Below, piece after piece: positions 62,608-64,000 of a stretch of DNA of 64,000 bases. The stretch is from Psychrobacter aestuarii (GTDB lineage Bacteria > Pseudomonadota > Gammaproteobacteria > Pseudomonadales > Moraxellaceae). The stretch spans positions 2,294,001 through 2,358,000 of the forward strand of contig NZ_CAJGYT010000001.1 in the NCBI RefSeq assembly GCF_904846035.1. Direction: 5' to 3'. The translations under genes and the position numbers were made by a program. The first letter of the stretch is position 1. The number at the start of each line of letters is the position of its first letter. The notes below the pieces were generated by a model that ran no database searches, was not told where the DNA came from, and saw only the letters and a list, made by a program, of their open reading frames with translations.

Positions 62608-63195
62608 ATGAGCAGCACCGAACACCCGAATAAAATCAAAATCAAGCACCAAGGCAAAAAAGGGCTGGTTTGGATTGACCTAGAGATGACGGGGCTGAAC
62701 ACCTTGAGTGATGAAATTATTGAGATTGCCACCATCGTGACCGACGATGATTTAAACGTCTTAGCCGAAGGTCCTGTGTTTGCCATCAAGGTCTCTGACC
62801 GCGTGTTAAACGGTATGGACGACTGGAACACCAAGCAGCACGGTCAATCAGGGCTTATCGACCGCGTACGCCGTAGTACCGTAACTTTGGCCGAAGCCGA
62901 AGCCGAAACCATCAAGTTTTTAAGCAAATGGGTCGATAGCGGTAAGTCGCCGATGTGTGGCAATTCGATTTGCCAAGACCGCCGCTTTTTGGCGCGTCAG
63001 ATGCCTGAGCTTGAGCGCTTTTTTCATTACCGTAACCTCGATGTGTCGTCTATCAAGGAGCTGTGTTTCCGCTGGCGTCCTGACGTGCTAAGTAGCTTTG
63101 AAAAAAATGGCAGTCATTTAGCACTTGATGACATCCGCGACTCAATCCGTGAGCTAAAGCACTACCGCCAGCACTTTTTTAAATTGCTTGTGTAA
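62608..63195 (+). CDS. orn: Oligoribonuclease Orn
   Basis: A 195-residue 3'-5' exoribonuclease that degrades two-to-five-nucleotide RNA fragments, including pGpG. DEDDh residues lie in [11 protein letters not shown], in [33 protein letters not shown] (residues about 121-153) and in [19 protein letters not shown] short basic extension ([10 protein letters not shown]) precedes the core. AGGAACGCGT precedes the ATG. A divergent rsgA neighbour, as in many gammaproteobacteria. Confidence 0.97.
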   Translation: MSSTEHPNKIKIKHQGKKGLVWIDLEMTGLNTLSDEIIEIATIVTDDDLNVLAEGPVFAIKVSDRVLNGMDDWNTKQHGQSGLIDRVRRSTVTLAEAEAETIKFLSKWVDSGKSPMCGNSICQDRRFLARQMPELERFFHYRNLDVSSIKELCFRWRPDVLSSFEKNGSHLALDDIRDSIRELKHYRQHFFKLLV

Positions 63196-63206
63196 GCTAA
63201 AGAATA

Positions 63207-63246
63207 ATAAAAAAGCGCTTCGGACTGAATCCAAGCGCTTTTTTAT
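63207..63246. terminator. Bidirectional terminator between orn and lpxH
   Basis: AAAAAAGCGCTT (63209-63220), a 12-nt loop, AAGCGCTTTTTT (63233-63244): a perfect 12-bp stem with T runs on both strands. It separates the converging orn and lpxH genes. Confidence 0.85.
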
Positions 63247-63276
63247 TTGTACAGACTTTTAGTTTTAATTAAATAT

Positions 63277-64000
63277 TTAACGCACCCGATGGCAAAATTG
63301 GTATAAGTCCAGCGCCGTGCTACCTGCGTCTTCTGTGACGGCGGCAATCACCGCCTGCACTTGGGCACGTTTGCTGCCCGCGTCTATTACGCGCCAATCG
63401 CCCAGCACGTAGCGCCATTTGTGCTCACTTAGCACATGCTCAGCGCTCGTGGTTGTCTTAACCTCATGTTTGGCAGGGCGGTGCGTGTGCCCGTGTATGA
63501 GCAGTGCCGCATTTTGTAGCGCTTGCTGCACCGCATCATTGTTCACATCCATAATGGCGGCAGATTTTTGCGCGTTTTGCTGCTTACTTTTGGCGCGCAT
63601 TTTGTCCGCGATGTCGTGGCGTTTGGTAATGGGTTTTTTTAGAAAATACCACTGCACTAACGGCTTACGCGTGACTTTACGAAACCATTGGTATTTGACA
63701 TCGTCGGTGCACAGCGCGTCGCCATGCTCAAGACGCACTACTGTATCGCCAATATCGTTATAAAACGGCTCGGCAATCAAGCGTGCGCCAAATAAATGAC
63801 AAAACGGACGCCCAAGCAAAAAGTCGCGATTGCCGTGCATCACTAAAATGTCGCAACCTGCCACGCGCAGCGCTTTTAGCCGCTTAACCATCGGCGTCAA
63901 CCAATGCGCGGCTTTGGCATCATCATCCAGCTCGGTATACATGTCATCGCCGAGCCACACCTCAAACCAGTCGCCGAGGATATACAACTGCGAGAGGGCG
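63277..64000 (-). CDS. lpxH: UDP-2,3-diacylglucosamine pyrophosphatase LpxH, 5' end cut by window edge
   Basis: A metallophosphoesterase of lipid A synthesis that cleaves UDP-2,3-diacylglucosamine to lipid X and UMP at the inner membrane. The frame runs through to the window edge, so the N-terminus with the first metal motif (DxH) is missing. Seen are ALSQLYILGDWFEVWLGDD, MHGNRDFLLGRPFC, LEHGDALCTDDVKYQWFR, AIMDVNNDAVQQAL and LIHGHTHRPAKHEV, all matching E. coli LpxH. About 241 residues are visible, of an expected ~260. Confidence 0.95.
   Translation of the reverse strand, partial: ALSQLYILGDWFEVWLGDDMYTELDDDAKAAHWLTPMVKRLKALRVAGCDILVMHGNRDFLLGRPFCHLFGARLIAEPFYNDIGDTVVRLEHGDALCTDDVKYQWFRKVTRKPLVQWYFLKKPITKRHDIADKMRAKSKQQNAQKSAAIMDVNNDAVQQALQNAALLIHGHTHRPAKHEVKTTTSAEHVLSEHKWRYVLGDWRVIDAGSKRAQVQAVIAAVTEDAGSTALDLYQFCHRVR

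Overview
The window looks like a chromosomal segment of a Moraxellaceae gammaproteobacterium, most like Psychrobacter. This is inferred from the housekeeping gene set (ubiH, scpAB, trpS, mrdA, ccmFGHI, secB, rsgA, orn, lpxH), the gene orders and the moderate GC content; no marker gene settles the species. I see no rRNA, tRNA, insertion sequence, phage gene or CRISPR array.

Region by region: 1-1567 holds ybeY (cut by the window edge) and phoH on the minus strand. 2054-6669 holds two ubiquinone hydroxylases, an uncharacterised membrane protein and an OmpA-like lipoprotein. 6726-12995 is an NAD de novo synthesis block (nadA-nadB, nadC) around the regulator gene nrtR. Near-identical palindromes lie upstream of nadA and of nadC, and a LysO-type exporter lies next to nadB. 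13256-14515 encodes MarC and LysE/ArgO membrane proteins. 14726-16752 is a tandem set of three diverged paralogues of unknown function. 16827-17738 is rluB.

18120-44487 is a complete Wzx/Wzy-type capsule (K) locus with every gene on the plus strand: export and control (wza-wzb-wzc), a PglF-type dehydratase, a UDP-HexNAc dehydrogenase and 4-epimerase, the flippase Wzx, a nonulosonic (legionaminic-like) acid pathway, three glycosyltransferases, a CapK-like adenylating enzyme, a Wzy candidate, a PglA/PglC/PglD/PglE bacillosamine module, and the outer-membrane protein Wzi. The middle (about 26.3-39.3 kb) is clearly AT-rich and both ends are not, which is the usual mosaic of exchangeable capsule loci. 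The locus sits between scpB and rluB, which are neighbours in many gammaproteobacteria, so it seems to have entered or grown at that junction. The inferred repeat unit starts with a di-N-acetylated bacillosamine-type sugar, probably contains a GalNAc/GalNAcA-type sugar, and is decorated with a nonulosonic acid. The aminotransferase normally found in legionaminic acid clusters is not visible beside the others.

44559-64000 is core genome: scpB-scpA-trpS, an LpxL-type acyltransferase, rplM-rpsI, mrdA-rsmD, a DUF445 protein, ccmFGHI, adk, the rhodanese-grxC-secB cluster, rsgA, orn and the start of lpxH (cut by the window edge). Several clear intrinsic terminators separate these units.

The observations most worth following are the paralogue trio at 14.7-16.8 kb, the K-locus pathway gap and insertion site, the paired NrtR-like operators, the membrane protein at 4682-5878, and a terminator-like hairpin in the marC leader. 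I did not find a convincing wholly new defence or mobile system.
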